Shown here: positions 19,501 through 29,620 of the stretch, piece by piece
How positions within the stretch are numbered: position 1 is the first letter of the stretch
How the letters are laid out: each line of letters begins with the position of its first letter
Assembly: GCA_021795965.1 (NCBI GenBank)
Contig: JAJYOU010000001.1
Span: forward strand, 62,001-126,000
Length of the DNA stretch: 64,000 nt
Source of the DNA: Chloroflexota bacterium
GTDB taxonomy: Bacteria > Chloroflexota > Anaerolineae > Anaerolineales > Villigracilaceae
Reading direction: 5' to 3'
Notes under the pieces: model-generated
Told to the model about the DNA's origin: nothing
Database searches by the model: none
Seen by the model: only the letters and a program-made list of their open reading frames with translations
Program-made: the position numbers and the translations under genes

Positions 19501-22500
19501 TGGTCCCCGAGAAATAGTGATACGGGTGCAGAACACCCTGGACGGAATGGATAATTTAAACAAAGAACGCGGACATTTGCTGAATTGGTATGATACACGC
19601 ACTTTGGCACCTCTGACACCGCGTTATATTTCCACCGTGGACAATGGCAATTTAGCCGCCTGTCTTGTCACTTTACGACAGGGGTGCAGAGATATCGCAG
19701 ATAAACCAATCATTCGCTGGGAAGGATTGATCGATACTCTGGACGTTCTGGATACGACTTTAAGCCATGCCCATCTTGGTAAAGATGCGATTGAATTGCA
19801 CAAAATTATTGCAAATTTACGGGAAAAAGTAAATAAACTGCATCATTCGGACCAATTCAACTCCCATCTGCTGGTGGAACTTTTCCAGGAAAGCCGTACT
19901 GAACTGGAAGAGTTGTTGACCCAATCCATCAAATCTTCAACAGAACAGTTGGATGCCGATACGATCCGCGGCATCTCAGTCTGGATCGAGAGGGTTCACC
20001 ATCACATGTTTCAGGTTCGACAGGATATTGAAATCCTGAGCCCCTGGGCATTGACAATGTTTCATATTCCGCCATTTTTTTCCCAAAATAATCTCAGCCC
20101 CGATCTTTCCTTCGCATGGCAGGAATTCAGATCCAGCCTGCCTTTCAACCCAATTCTTGAAGAAATCCCTAATATTTGTTCGCGATCGTTATCAGTAATT
20201 GATCGGATCGTATCCATTCTCCCTCTGGATGAAGAGGATGCAATTTCCTGGTGTCATTCAATGGCAATTCACATTAAGAATGCGCAGGAAGCTTCAAGTT
20301 CATTAATAAATGATCTCAATTTAATTTATGACCGGATTGATACCTATATAGAGGAGATGAACTTCAACTTTCTCTACAATGCACAAAGAAAAGTTTTTCA
20401 TATCGGTTACAACGTGGATAATGGACAACTCGACTCGAGTTATTACGATTTGCTTGCATCAGAAGCACGGTTGACCAGCCTGCTGGCAATAGCAAAAGGA
20501 GATGTACCGCAAAATCACTGGCTGCATCTAGCACGTCCAATCACCCAGGTAAATGGGGCGCGCATCCTGCTTTCATGGAGCGCAACAATGTTCGAGTACC
20601 TGATGCCTGAATTACTGACACAACATTATCCAGATACATTGCTCGAACAAAGTTGCCGCGGCGCGGTGGACTATCAAATCTCTTATGGACAAAGCAAGCA
20701 TGTCCCCTGGGGGATTTCCGAATCCGGTTTCTATTATTTCGATAACAATCAAGCCTATCAATATCGCGCCTTCGGTGTTCCCGGGCTGGGTTTTAAGAGA
20801 GTCACCGGTGATGATCTTGTCATTTCACCCTATGCTTCCATGCTTGCGTTACCATTTGCGACTCAATCTGTTTTGCATAATCTTGAACATCTTAAAAAAT
20901 TAAATATGGTCGGATTGTATGGGCTGTACGAAGCCGTCGATTTTACCGCCGAGCGTCTCTCCACCGGGCAGGATTATGCAATCGTTCGTTCCTACATGGC
21001 GCATCATCAAGGGATGATCCTGCTCTCGTTATGTAACTCTCTTTGTGGAAAAAGTATGATTCGACGTTTCCATAGCGATCCGCGCGTTGAAACTGTCAAA
21101 ATTCTTCTGCAGGAACAAACACCCATCCGCGCACCAATTGAACGAATCCAACCTAAAATGATTGGAACAATCCATCCGATTAAGACGGCGGTTTCGCTTG
21201 ATGCATGGGAAGTTAAACCTGAAGCTCCGCATCCGCAGGTTCATTATCTCTCCAATGGCAATTACAGTCTTCTCATCACCGCTGCTGGAAGTGGCTTCAG
21301 CCGTTGGCATGATATTGACCTGACGCGTTGGCGGGCGGATGCAACTCTCGATCAATATGGGTCATGGATTTACATTAAAAACCGGGAAACGCACCAGTTC
21401 TGGTCGGCTGGGTTTCAACCTACATCTGCCACACCTCAAAGCGAGCAAATAAAATTCTACCCACATACGGTTGAATTTCTCCGCAGCGATGGAGAACTTT
21501 CCACAAGAACTCAGATCGTTATCGCTCCAAATGTAGACGTTGAGATCCGGCTCGTAACATTGACCAATCATAGTGCAGTGAAACTGGATCTGGAATTAAC
21601 CAGTTATTCAGAGGTGATTCTCTCACTTCAATCCGCCGATGAACGTCACCCAGCATACAACAAACTTTTTATTGAGAGCGAATATATTGAATCCGAAAAA
21701 ATGCTCTTATTTCGTCGCAGACCGCGTTCGGCTGAGGAAAAACCCGTCTATCTCGCTCATTTTTTAATTGGAGAAAAGGATGATTTCCAAATCGCCGGTT
21801 ACGAAACCGACAGGGATCGATTTATCGGTCGCGGCAACACACAAAGAAATCCTTCGATGATCAAAGCAAATTTGCCCCTGTCGAATTCATCCGCCAGCCT
21901 GGACCCCATCCTAGCCATGCAAAGTCGTGTCCAAATCGAAGGTTATGAATCCCAACAAATTGCATTCGTGACACTTGCAGCGCCATCACGTTCAAAAGCA
22001 ATCGAATTAGCTCACCGTTTTGATCAACTGCTGAAGATCAAAAGAACTTTTAGCGAGGCTCGTTCTCAAACAGAACAAGAATTAATTCAAACGAGCCTTA
22101 CGACTTCCCAGATCGAACAATACCAAAAGCTTTTATCTGCGATTCTCTATCCCAGCAGCGAAATGCGGGCAGATTCAGAAACAATCGCATCGAATACTCT
22201 GGGACAATCTGGATTATGGCCATTCGCGATTTCGGGTGACTATCCGATTTTACTTTTACGCGTCAAGAATGAAGAAAACCTTGAATTGTTGAGCGACTTA
22301 CTCCACGCACATGCTTATTGGCGCAGACGCGGCTTGATGATTGACTTCATCATTCTCAATCAGCGGGCAAATAGCTACGACCAAAGTTTTCAGGGAAAGA
22401 TTTATCGCCTGTTGCCCCTGACAAATAGTGATGACTGGCTTGGAAAACGCGGAGGGATCTTCATCCTGAATGAAGATCAAATACCTGATTCAGAACGTAT

Positions 22501-25051
22501 ATTAATAGAAACTACCGCCCGGGTGATTTTGAATGGCGAAATGGGTACTCTGACCGACCAGCTGCAAAAGCTGGACCAATCGCCGATTCGATTGCCAGCT
22601 TTCGTTCCAATCCTGCCTTTAATTGAAAAAACGCTTCCTCTTGCAATATTGAAGCGACCGACTGACCTGTTATTTGATAATGGACTGGGAGGTTTTTCAC
22701 CAGACGGTCGTGAATATATCATTTACCTTGATCGGGATCATACGACTCCTGCGCCATGGAGCAATGTCATCGCAAATCCTGAGTTTGGCTGCCTGGTTTC
22801 CGAATCAGGAATGGGTTGCACTTGGGCTGGCAACAGCAGCGAGAACCGGCTGACACCCTGGCACAATGACCCGGTCAGTGATCCACCAAGCGAGGCGGTT
22901 TATTTGCGCGATGAAGATACTGGCCAGGTTTGGTCACCAACGCCATTGCCGGCAAACGATCACGCGCCTTACCTGATTCGTCACGGAAGCGGATACACAA
23001 TCTTTGAACATAACAGCCATCAGCTGGAGCAAAAATTAAAAGTGTTCGTCGCCCCAGATGCGCCGGTGAAGATTGTCACATTAATAATAAAAAACACCAC
23101 ATCCCGCACGAGACGCATCAATATCACATATTTTGCGGAATGGGTGCTGGGTAGCTCTCGTGAAAATATGGCTCCATATATTATTCCTGAATTTGAATCA
23201 GCCAGTTTGGCATTGCTGGCAAACAATCCATATAACCAGGAATTTGGCAAGCGAGTGGCTTTTTTGGCAGCGACGCGTGAACTGCAGGGATTGACCACTG
23301 ACCGGGCAGAATTTCTCGGCTCAATGGGAAACTACGCCCACCCCCTGGCGCTCGATCGCGTGGGATTAACCGCAAATATCAAAGCTGGTAATGATGCCTG
23401 TGCAGCAATCCAACTTTTATTATGGCTCGCGCCAAACGAAACCAAAGAAGTTTCTTTTCTTCTCGGCGAGGGACAGGATCGCGAGGATGCGCTTTCCTTA
23501 ATTACCCATTATCAAAACCTTGAGAATATCGAAAAAACATGGAATTCGCTGGAAGGTTTTTGGGATGACCAAATCGGCAACATTCAAGTAAAAACCCCGG
23601 ACCCCGCGATGGACCAATTGGTCAATCGTTGGCTGCCATACCAGGCGCTCTCATGTCGAATTTGGGGCCGAACAGCGTTTTACCAATCCGGCGGTGCTTT
23701 CGGATTCCGGGACCAACTCCAGGATGTACTCGCGTTCACTTACACCAAACCTGAGATTCCACGCCAGTTTATTTTAAAAGCTGCGGCGCATCAATTCGTG
23801 GAAGGCGATGTTTTACACTGGTGGCATCCTCCTGGAGATAAAGGAATACGGACTCGCATTTCAGATAATATGCTTTGGCTGCCATTCGTCACCGCCCAAT
23901 ACATTCATGCGACTGGAGATCAATCCATTTTGGATGAACAAGTCTCATTCCTGACTGGTGATCCATTGAAAGAAGGGGAATATGAATCCTATGGCAAGTT
24001 CCCGACTGGCGTAAGCGGTACATTGTTCGAACATTGCCGGCGCGCAATATCCAAAGGTTCAACCGCAGGAAAATATGGTTTGCCCTTAATGGGAGATGGG
24101 GATTGGAATGACGGAATGAATAAAGTTGGCGCGGGAGGAATTGGTGAAAGCGTCTGGCTCGGGTGGTTCCTTTATTCAACATTAATCAGTTTTGCAGAGG
24201 TTTGCAAAGAAGAGCAAGCCGCCGCTTATCATAAACAGGCCGAAATATTGCGAATTTCTCTTGAAAATTCCAGCTGGGATGGGAATTGGTTCCGGCGGGC
24301 GTACTATGATGATGGCAAGCCCCTCGGTTCCATTCAAAATAACGATTGTCAAATTGATTCGATCAGCCAGTCATGGTCAGTCATATCAGGAGCGGGTGAG
24401 CCTCCAAAAACCTTGCAAGCGATGGAATCCTTATACCAGCGGCTTGTCAGAACCAAGGATGGTTTGATTTTGCTCCTCACTCCACCATTTGACCGAAGCC
24501 TTCATGATCCAGGATACATCAAAGGCTATCTACCGGGAATCCGTGAGAACGGCGGACAATACACTCACGCAGCAATTTGGGCTATCTGGGCTTTTGCGGA
24601 GCTTGGACAAAATGAACGGGTATCGGAACTTTTTAATTTCATCAATCCAATCCAGCATAGCGACACACCCGATAAGATAGCCCTTTACCGCGTGGAACCA
24701 TATATCATTGCGGCAGATGTTTACAGCGCGCCACAACACCTCGGTCGCGGAGGGTGGACATGGTATACAGGCTCTGCCAGCTGGATGTATCGTTTGGGTG
24801 TGGAAAAAATTCTTGGCTTACAACTCAAGGGGAAACAGCTGACAATCAAACCATGCGTCCCGGCAGGTTGGAATGAATTCGAAATACACTATCGTTTTGG
24901 AAAATCGTTGTACCATATCCACGTGGATAATTTAAATCGTACTGATACCGATCACATTAAATACACCCTGGATGGCAATTCGGTCAATGAGGATCATGTG
25001 ACCCTGGCAGACGATGGGAATGAACATATTCTCCTGGCCAGTATGGCATGA
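16508..25051 (+). CDS. Cyclic beta-1,2-glucan synthase-like protein (GT84, glucoamylase-like and GH94 domains)
   Basis: 2847 aa; GT core FVVTLDADTTLPRDSVRQFAG and RWIRGDWQLLPW; C-terminal GH94-like YQSGGAFGFRDQLQDVLAF and GDGDWNDGMNKVG; NdvB/ChvB-like size and order. Confidence 0.85.
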   Translation: MQSNVPNADVEPVTTSDTVITEKWLRELARKIAAQAVPVPNPINQNYLPVLLKSLGEYLTSVHHYFEETSGSEASVSNTAEWMLDNFYLIEQTLRQVGEDISPKFFERLPKVRIDGQETLRIFTLALILTKTTDSRLGIDQIQNFIEAFQSITPLQIGENWALPPMLRLSILETLVDALVRITKLNIPPLETLDEKYPVVINLWAESSGDRRLTPRVSDETIVVNCFLSLRMLATQNWHEFFEIINVVDSILRKDPAGVYSQMDFETRNRYRNSIEELASHSHFDQAAIASEALNQSQNGVSFRAHHVGYYLIGPGRHEFEKLVGYRTLHERWFRKWLTQYSLPIYLTSIISLTLILCTALASYAIYAGGSLLQIILAFALTLFPASAVAVDFVNWRVTQIVPPRRLPRLNFKEGIPAESGVMVVIPSLLKNESELNSLLDQLENHYLGNTDPNIRFALLTDYVDAPEKELPGESELIQKAKDGIDQLNLHYGNEGVFPFYLFHRERSWNASEDCWMGWERKRGKLEDFNKLILGKDTGNFSFQVGDLSCLSKIRFVVTLDADTTLPRDSVRQFAGILAHPLNQAEFDEKTGMLRDGYAVIQPRLQVRPNVANRSIFTRVFSGDMTLDLYTRAVSDVYQDLFGEGSYVGKGIYDVAAFEKCLDGRIPDNMLLSHDLFEGMYSRCGLASDITLFEDYPTHYLAFSNRLHRWIRGDWQLLPWLQPQVPHKLNGKIQNTLSGLSLWKIIDNLRRSLVSPFTLAFLISGWFLLPGITLVWTLLALSPIAFSILIGLISSVRARGTDQFPETTSRPVQQALLYAFFEIVFLTHKSLVVSDAIVTTIYRMTITHKRLLQWVTAAHVINIFGKELKVQVAWREMFLAPIFSILLFVLAWLVNPIILWVALPFLVLWILSPQIAAKISQPIYREQSKITPQQETSLRQLARSTWLFFEKFVGPDDHWLPPDHFQEDPLGLIAHRTSPTNIGLLLLSTLSAWDLGYIGPREIVIRVQNTLDGMDNLNKERGHLLNWYDTRTLAPLTPRYISTVDNGNLAACLVTLRQGCRDIADKPIIRWEGLIDTLDVLDTTLSHAHLGKDAIELHKIIANLREKVNKLHHSDQFNSHLLVELFQESRTELEELLTQSIKSSTEQLDADTIRGISVWIERVHHHMFQVRQDIEILSPWALTMFHIPPFFSQNNLSPDLSFAWQEFRSSLPFNPILEEIPNICSRSLSVIDRIVSILPLDEEDAISWCHSMAIHIKNAQEASSSLINDLNLIYDRIDTYIEEMNFNFLYNAQRKVFHIGYNVDNGQLDSSYYDLLASEARLTSLLAIAKGDVPQNHWLHLARPITQVNGARILLSWSATMFEYLMPELLTQHYPDTLLEQSCRGAVDYQISYGQSKHVPWGISESGFYYFDNNQAYQYRAFGVPGLGFKRVTGDDLVISPYASMLALPFATQSVLHNLEHLKKLNMVGLYGLYEAVDFTAERLSTGQDYAIVRSYMAHHQGMILLSLCNSLCGKSMIRRFHSDPRVETVKILLQEQTPIRAPIERIQPKMIGTIHPIKTAVSLDAWEVKPEAPHPQVHYLSNGNYSLLITAAGSGFSRWHDIDLTRWRADATLDQYGSWIYIKNRETHQFWSAGFQPTSATPQSEQIKFYPHTVEFLRSDGELSTRTQIVIAPNVDVEIRLVTLTNHSAVKLDLELTSYSEVILSLQSADERHPAYNKLFIESEYIESEKMLLFRRRPRSAEEKPVYLAHFLIGEKDDFQIAGYETDRDRFIGRGNTQRNPSMIKANLPLSNSSASLDPILAMQSRVQIEGYESQQIAFVTLAAPSRSKAIELAHRFDQLLKIKRTFSEARSQTEQELIQTSLTTSQIEQYQKLLSAILYPSSEMRADSETIASNTLGQSGLWPFAISGDYPILLLRVKNEENLELLSDLLHAHAYWRRRGLMIDFIILNQRANSYDQSFQGKIYRLLPLTNSDDWLGKRGGIFILNEDQIPDSERILIETTARVILNGEMGTLTDQLQKLDQSPIRLPAFVPILPLIEKTLPLAILKRPTDLLFDNGLGGFSPDGREYIIYLDRDHTTPAPWSNVIANPEFGCLVSESGMGCTWAGNSSENRLTPWHNDPVSDPPSEAVYLRDEDTGQVWSPTPLPANDHAPYLIRHGSGYTIFEHNSHQLEQKLKVFVAPDAPVKIVTLIIKNTTSRTRRINITYFAEWVLGSSRENMAPYIIPEFESASLALLANNPYNQEFGKRVAFLAATRELQGLTTDRAEFLGSMGNYAHPLALDRVGLTANIKAGNDACAAIQLLLWLAPNETKEVSFLLGEGQDREDALSLITHYQNLENIEKTWNSLEGFWDDQIGNIQVKTPDPAMDQLVNRWLPYQALSCRIWGRTAFYQSGGAFGFRDQLQDVLAFTYTKPEIPRQFILKAAAHQFVEGDVLHWWHPPGDKGIRTRISDNMLWLPFVTAQYIHATGDQSILDEQVSFLTGDPLKEGEYESYGKFPTGVSGTLFEHCRRAISKGSTAGKYGLPLMGDGDWNDGMNKVGAGGIGESVWLGWFLYSTLISFAEVCKEEQAAAYHKQAEILRISLENSSWDGNWFRRAYYDDGKPLGSIQNNDCQIDSISQSWSVISGAGEPPKTLQAMESLYQRLVRTKDGLILLLTPPFDRSLHDPGYIKGYLPGIRENGGQYTHAAIWAIWAFAELGQNERVSELFNFINPIQHSDTPDKIALYRVEPYIIAADVYSAPQHLGRGGWTWYTGSASWMYRLGVEKILGLQLKGKQLTIKPCVPAGWNEFEIHYRFGKSLYHIHVDNLNRTDTDHIKYTLDGNSVNEDHVTLADDGNEHILLASMA

Positions 25052-25161
25052 GCAATAATTTGTCCTCCAAAATCATCCTGGGTGTTATCTAAAAAAATCA
25101 TTTCTCAACCATTTCCAATCATGGATTTTTTCGTAGTTTCACAATTTTTAAGGTATTAATG

Positions 25162-25193
25162 TATAATTTTATGAATCAGACCAGTTCTGGTCT
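25162..25193 (+). promoter_or_regulatory. TATAAT -10 element followed by a palindrome
   Basis: TATAAT at 25162-25167; AGACCAG-TT-CTGGTCT at 25178-25193, between the -10 and the ABC substrate-binding protein gene. Confidence 0.45.
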
Positions 25194-25215
25194 TTATTAC
25201 ATAAGGAGAGAGAAA

Positions 25216-26040
25216 ATGAAAGCTTTTAAATTTGTTACTGGATTGCTGATCCTGGCTTTCCTCCTGGCGGCATGCGGTAGCGCGCCAGCCGCCCCGGCTG
25301 CTGCCACAGTTGCGCCTGCAGCCAATGCTCTTCCCGATTTAGGCGGGAAAAAGATCATTGTCGCTGTTGAAAACGCTTATCCACCCTTCAACTTCATCGA
25401 CAAGGCCACCAATAAGGGCGCAGGCTGGGATTATGATGCCTGGCAGCAAATTTGTAAACTCCTGAATTGCGTGCCGGTGATGACTGAAGCTGCCTGGGAT
25501 GGCATTTTTGAAGCCGCAGCCGCAGGACAGTATGACGTCGTAGCAGATGGTGTAACCATAACGGATGAACGGAAGCTCAAGGTTGACTTCTCTAATTCCT
25601 ATATGCATTATGGCCAGGTCATCCTGGTTCGAGCAGATGAAACCCGCTTCACTGATTCCAAATCACTGGCTGCACTGACCACTGCGCTGGTTGCTTCGCA
25701 GCTTGGGACCACGAATGAAAAGAAAGCCATCGAAATTGTCGGTGACAAGCGCGTTAAATCATTCGACACCTTCGATTCATCCGTCCTGGCTCTGATGTCG
25801 AAAGACGTCGATGCAGTCATTATGGATCAACCCGCTGCAATGGGCTTTATCGCAGCGAACAAAGGCAAACTTAAATTCCTGCCTGAGCTTCTCACGAGCG
25901 AAGATCTGGGCTTCGTGTTCAAGAAAGGCAGCGATCTGGTTGCCCCTGTGAACGCAGCCCTGGACGCCATGAAAGCCAGCGGTGACCTGGATGCCCTTTA
26001 TCAAAAATGGTTTGTCGATTACGTTCCTGCCACAAACTAA
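25216..26040 (+). CDS. Amino-acid ABC transporter substrate-binding lipoprotein (SBP family 3)
   Basis: Lipobox [50 protein letters not shown] at 25216 preceded by AAGGAGAGAG. Confidence 0.9.
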   Translation: MKAFKFVTGLLILAFLLAACGSAPAAPAAATVAPAANALPDLGGKKIIVAVENAYPPFNFIDKATNKGAGWDYDAWQQICKLLNCVPVMTEAAWDGIFEAAAAGQYDVVADGVTITDERKLKVDFSNSYMHYGQVILVRADETRFTDSKSLAALTTALVASQLGTTNEKKAIEIVGDKRVKSFDTFDSSVLALMSKDVDAVIMDQPAAMGFIAANKGKLKFLPELLTSEDLGFVFKKGSDLVAPVNAALDAMKASGDLDALYQKWFVDYVPATN

Positions 26041-26062
26041 TCCCTTAGTGATTAATTAATTT

Positions 26063-26101
26063 GAGGGGCTTGAAATCCATTATATGGATTTCAAGCCCCT
26101 C
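26063..26101 (+). repeat. Perfect 18-bp stem-loop between SBP and permease genes
   Basis: GAGGGGCTTGAAATCCAT-tat-ATGGATTTCAAGCCCCTC, with no T-run after it. Confidence 0.85.
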
Positions 26102-26117
26102 TCTTGGGAGACTTGAA

Positions 26118-26978
26118 TTGACTACATCAACTGAAAATATTGGTGAGGGGAAATTATTTCCAGCCAGCAACGACCTTTCCAAATGGCCATGGTGGGCATT
26201 GGCTCTCGCCCTCGCAGCTATCATCATCATTTATAGTATTTTTACCTCTGTAGCCTACTCAGAAGCTTTTAATTTCATTAAGGAAGGTATTTTCACCACC
26301 ATACGCGTGACTTTGACAGCGTATGTGATGGCAGTTGTTGGCGGGCTATTCCTTGGGCTCGGTCGAGTCTCCAAGAATGTTTTTTATTATAATTTTTCAA
26401 CTTTGTATGTTGAATTGATGCGCGGCATCCCCATGTTAGTAATCATTCTTTACGGGGCATTTGTGGTTGTCCCCCTGGGATTGGATTTGATCAATGGGCT
26501 TGGTTTGTGGTTGGTCAGTGTTCCAGCCTTGGCAGGGGTTGGGCGGTCTTTTCAGCAATTAAATATTCAACAGGTGGATATGAGCTGGCGAGCGATTTCG
26601 GGACTTGCCATGGGATATGCCGCATTTGAAGCCGAAGTCTTTCGCGCTGGCATTCAATCCATTGAAAAAGGGCAGATGGAAGCCGCCCGCTCCCTGGGCA
26701 TGAATTATTTCCAGGCAATGCAGCATGTCATTCTCCCTCAGGCATTCCGGCGTGTCTTACCTCCACTGGGAAATGATTTCATCGCCATTTTAAAAGATTC
26801 TTCCCTGATTTCCGCACTGGCGGTTCGTGACATTACCCAGCTTGGGAAGTTATTCCGAGCTCGTTCTTTTAGTTCCTACGAAGCCTACAACACCATGGCA
26901 TTCTTATATTTGAGCATGACAATCTCATTATCCCTGGTGGTTAAGTACATCGAGAGGAAATTAAAAAGTGGTCGATAA
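26118..26978 (+). CDS. Amino-acid ABC transporter permease (HisM/GlnP type); TTG start proposed downstream of the hairpin
   Basis: [74 protein letters not shown]. The track start at 26061 falls in the hairpin; TTG at 26118 has GGGAG upstream. Confidence 0.88.
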   Translation: MTTSTENIGEGKLFPASNDLSKWPWWALALALAAIIIIYSIFTSVAYSEAFNFIKEGIFTTIRVTLTAYVMAVVGGLFLGLGRVSKNVFYYNFSTLYVELMRGIPMLVIILYGAFVVVPLGLDLINGLGLWLVSVPALAGVGRSFQQLNIQQVDMSWRAISGLAMGYAAFEAEVFRAGIQSIEKGQMEAARSLGMNYFQAMQHVILPQAFRRVLPPLGNDFIAILKDSSLISALAVRDITQLGKLFRARSFSSYEAYNTMAFLYLSMTISLSLVVKYIERKLKSGR

Positions 26979-27717
26979 TCAGGAAACTGCACCAATAATC
27001 ATGATCGAAAATGTTTGCAAAAACTTTGGAAAAACCCGGGCTTTGCAGGGGGTTTCCATGACCGTTCATCGTGGAGAAGTCATGATGATTCTCGGACCAA
27101 GCGGATCGGGGAAATCGACCCTTCTGCGGTGCATCAATATGCTTGAAGAACCCGATTCGGGTCACATCCTCGTCGATGGAATTCCAGTTATGCACAAAAA
27201 GACCAATATTAATTCTGTGCGGGCTGAAGTGGGCATGGTTTTTCAATCATTTAATTTATTTCCACATTTGACTGTGCTCGGGAACATCATGCTGGCACAG
27301 AAAATTGTGCGCGGGCGTGCGAAAGGTGAAGCAGAAATCGTTGCCCGCCAGCAATTACAACGGGTGGGAATTCCTGAAAAAGCCGAATCATTTCCGAACG
27401 AATTATCTGGTGGACAGCAGCAGCGGGTTGCGATAGCCCGCGCACTGGCTATGAATCCCAAAATCATGCTTTTCGATGAACCAACTTCTGCTTTAGACCC
27501 TGAGATGATTAAGGAAGTGCTCGACGTTATGCTTGCCCTGGCCAAGGAAGGCATGACCATGGTCGTTGTCTCTCACGAAATGGGTTTTGCACGAGCTGCA
27601 GCGCATCGAATCGTATTCATGGATGCTGGCAGGATCGTTGAAGAAGGCATACCAGATACCTTTTTTAATAATCCCCAGGAAGAACGTACCAAAGCTTTCT
27701 TGAGTAAAATTCTTTAA
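26968..27717 (+). CDS. Amino-acid ABC transporter ATP-binding protein (GlnQ/HisP type); GTG start
   Basis: [53 protein letters not shown]. Confidence 0.93.
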   Translation: MVDNQETAPIIMIENVCKNFGKTRALQGVSMTVHRGEVMMILGPSGSGKSTLLRCINMLEEPDSGHILVDGIPVMHKKTNINSVRAEVGMVFQSFNLFPHLTVLGNIMLAQKIVRGRAKGEAEIVARQQLQRVGIPEKAESFPNELSGGQQQRVAIARALAMNPKIMLFDEPTSALDPEMIKEVLDVMLALAKEGMTMVVVSHEMGFARAAAHRIVFMDAGRIVEEGIPDTFFNNPQEERTKAFLSKIL

Positions 27718-27751
27718 GGTTTTGTGACCATAATTTGGAACAGATCATTAT

Positions 27752-27777
27752 CTTCCCCGGAATTCGATTCGGGGAAG
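27752..27777 (+). terminator. Stem-loop after the amino-acid ABC operon
   Basis: CTTCCCCGGAAT-tcg-ATTCGGGGAAG hairpin; weak T-run, so terminator status is uncertain. Confidence 0.45.
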
Positions 27778-27926
27778 TATGATTTAACCTTTCGAACATT
27801 GGAGGCAATCGAAAGTCATCGACCAGTTCCTATTTCAGTGGAGTGATTTTCAGGCAAAAAAGGACTAAACCGAAATCTGTATAAATCCTTTCTTACTGCA
27901 AGATTAATTAATTCAAAAAAGGTCAA

Positions 27927-27964
27927 TGAAACGTTTCAGTTCATAAAAATGATTATGTTACAAT
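27927..27964 (+). promoter_or_regulatory. hutH promoter region with a LacI-type palindrome
   Basis: TGAAACGTTTCA (27927-27938) 12-bp palindrome upstream of an extended -10, TGTTACAAT (TACAAT at 27959-27964). Confidence 0.45.
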
Positions 27965-28048
27965 CTTTTTAAAATTCATCACTGAGGGCAGAATTTGAAC
28001 ACTTTGCAGTTTATATCGGTCCTTTTTGGGAAAAATCGGTAGAGAGGA

Positions 28049-29620
28049 ATGTCTAGGATGGATCCTGTGATCGAGTTGGATGGAAAATCTCTGACCATTG
28101 AGCGAGTGCTTGAAGTTGCAATCGGGCAGGTACAGGTCAGATTATCTGCGGAAGCATTATTAAAGGTTGAGCGTGCAGCGAAAGCTGTTGAGAAAATGCT
28201 CGCAAATGGAGAAATTGTTTACGGTGTGACAACAGGGTTTGGAGCGTTCAAAGATCGCATCATTTCCCCAGACCAGGTTGAAAACCTGCAGCGAAATATC
28301 ATCATCAGCCATGCCGTGGGAACGGGGGATATTTTTGACATCCCAACCACGAGGGCGATCATGCTGATCCGCGCAAATACCCTCTCGCATGGACATTCAG
28401 GGATAAGACCTTCAACTCTGCAATTGTTACTGGAAATGCTCAATCGTGGAGTCCACCCCAGAATCCCGGAAAAAGGGTCGCTGGGTGCGAGTGGAGACCT
28501 TGCCCCCCTGGCTCACATGGCGTTGGTCATGATCGGCGAAGGAGAAGCACTGTATCAGGGTGAAATTTTGAGCGGTTCGGAAGCCCTGCGCAGAGCGGGG
28601 CTTAAGCCGATCGTTTTGGCGGCAAAAGAAGGATTGGCACTCACGAATGGCACGTCGGTGATGTGTGCAACTGGCAGCCTGGCAGTGGCAAAAGCCGAAC
28701 AGTTGAGCCGGGCTGCGGATGTTGCAGGCTGCATGAGCCTAGAAGCGTTACACGGCACGGTTCTGGCTTTTGACGAACGCATCCATGCCGTCCGTCCACA
28801 CCCGCGCCAGATTGAATGCGCGAGTTTTTTGCGTAAAACACTCGAAGGCAGCCAATTTACCCGTCTGCACGACCCAACGAACGTCCAAGATGCCTACACT
28901 TTGCGCTGTATCCCTCAGGTTCACGGAGCTGTAAGGGATGCGATCGCTTATGCCCGCTGGGTGATGGAAATCGAACTCAATGCCGTGACCGACAATCCAC
29001 TGATATTTTTTGATGATGAATCGGGGGAAGTGACGGTCCTCTCAGGCGGCAATTTTCACGGAGAACCCATCGCAATTTCGATGGATTACCTTTGCATCGC
29101 GATAACTGAGCTGGGAAACATCTCTGAGCGCCGAATCATGCGGCTGACGGACGGCGCCAGTAATGCACAGGTACTGCCCCCGTTTCTCACCAGGGATGGC
29201 GGGCTGAATTCAGGCTTCATGATCACCCAATATACTGCAGCAGCCCTGGCAACTGAAAATAAAGTCTTATCCCATCCAGCGAGCGTGGATAACATCCCGA
29301 CGTCCGCCAATGTTGAAGATCATGTCAGCATGGGAAATACAGCCTGTTTAAAAACACGACAGGTTTTATTAAATGTAGAACATATTCTTGCGATCGAATT
29401 AATGGCAGCCGCGCAGGGAATCGACTTCAGGCGCGAGGTCCAGGGCAGTGAGGCTAAGCTTGGGAAAGGTACCGCCCCGATTTACGAGCTGATCCGAAAA
29501 AGCGTGCCTTTCATCTCGAGGGATGTGATCATGTACCCATTCATTAATGCGGTGAAATTATTGATTCAAGATGGTCAAATTGACAGGGTGATACAGGAGA
29601 GTGTAGATGGAAGAAGTTGA
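28049..29620 (+). CDS. hutH: Histidine ammonia-lyase
   Basis: MIO triad motif GSLGASGDLAPLAHMAL; YGVTTGFG; 523 aa. Confidence 0.93.
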   Translation: MSRMDPVIELDGKSLTIERVLEVAIGQVQVRLSAEALLKVERAAKAVEKMLANGEIVYGVTTGFGAFKDRIISPDQVENLQRNIIISHAVGTGDIFDIPTTRAIMLIRANTLSHGHSGIRPSTLQLLLEMLNRGVHPRIPEKGSLGASGDLAPLAHMALVMIGEGEALYQGEILSGSEALRRAGLKPIVLAAKEGLALTNGTSVMCATGSLAVAKAEQLSRAADVAGCMSLEALHGTVLAFDERIHAVRPHPRQIECASFLRKTLEGSQFTRLHDPTNVQDAYTLRCIPQVHGAVRDAIAYARWVMEIELNAVTDNPLIFFDDESGEVTVLSGGNFHGEPIAISMDYLCIAITELGNISERRIMRLTDGASNAQVLPPFLTRDGGLNSGFMITQYTAAALATENKVLSHPASVDNIPTSANVEDHVSMGNTACLKTRQVLLNVEHILAIELMAAAQGIDFRREVQGSEAKLGKGTAPIYELIRKSVPFISRDVIMYPFINAVKLLIQDGQIDRVIQESVDGRS

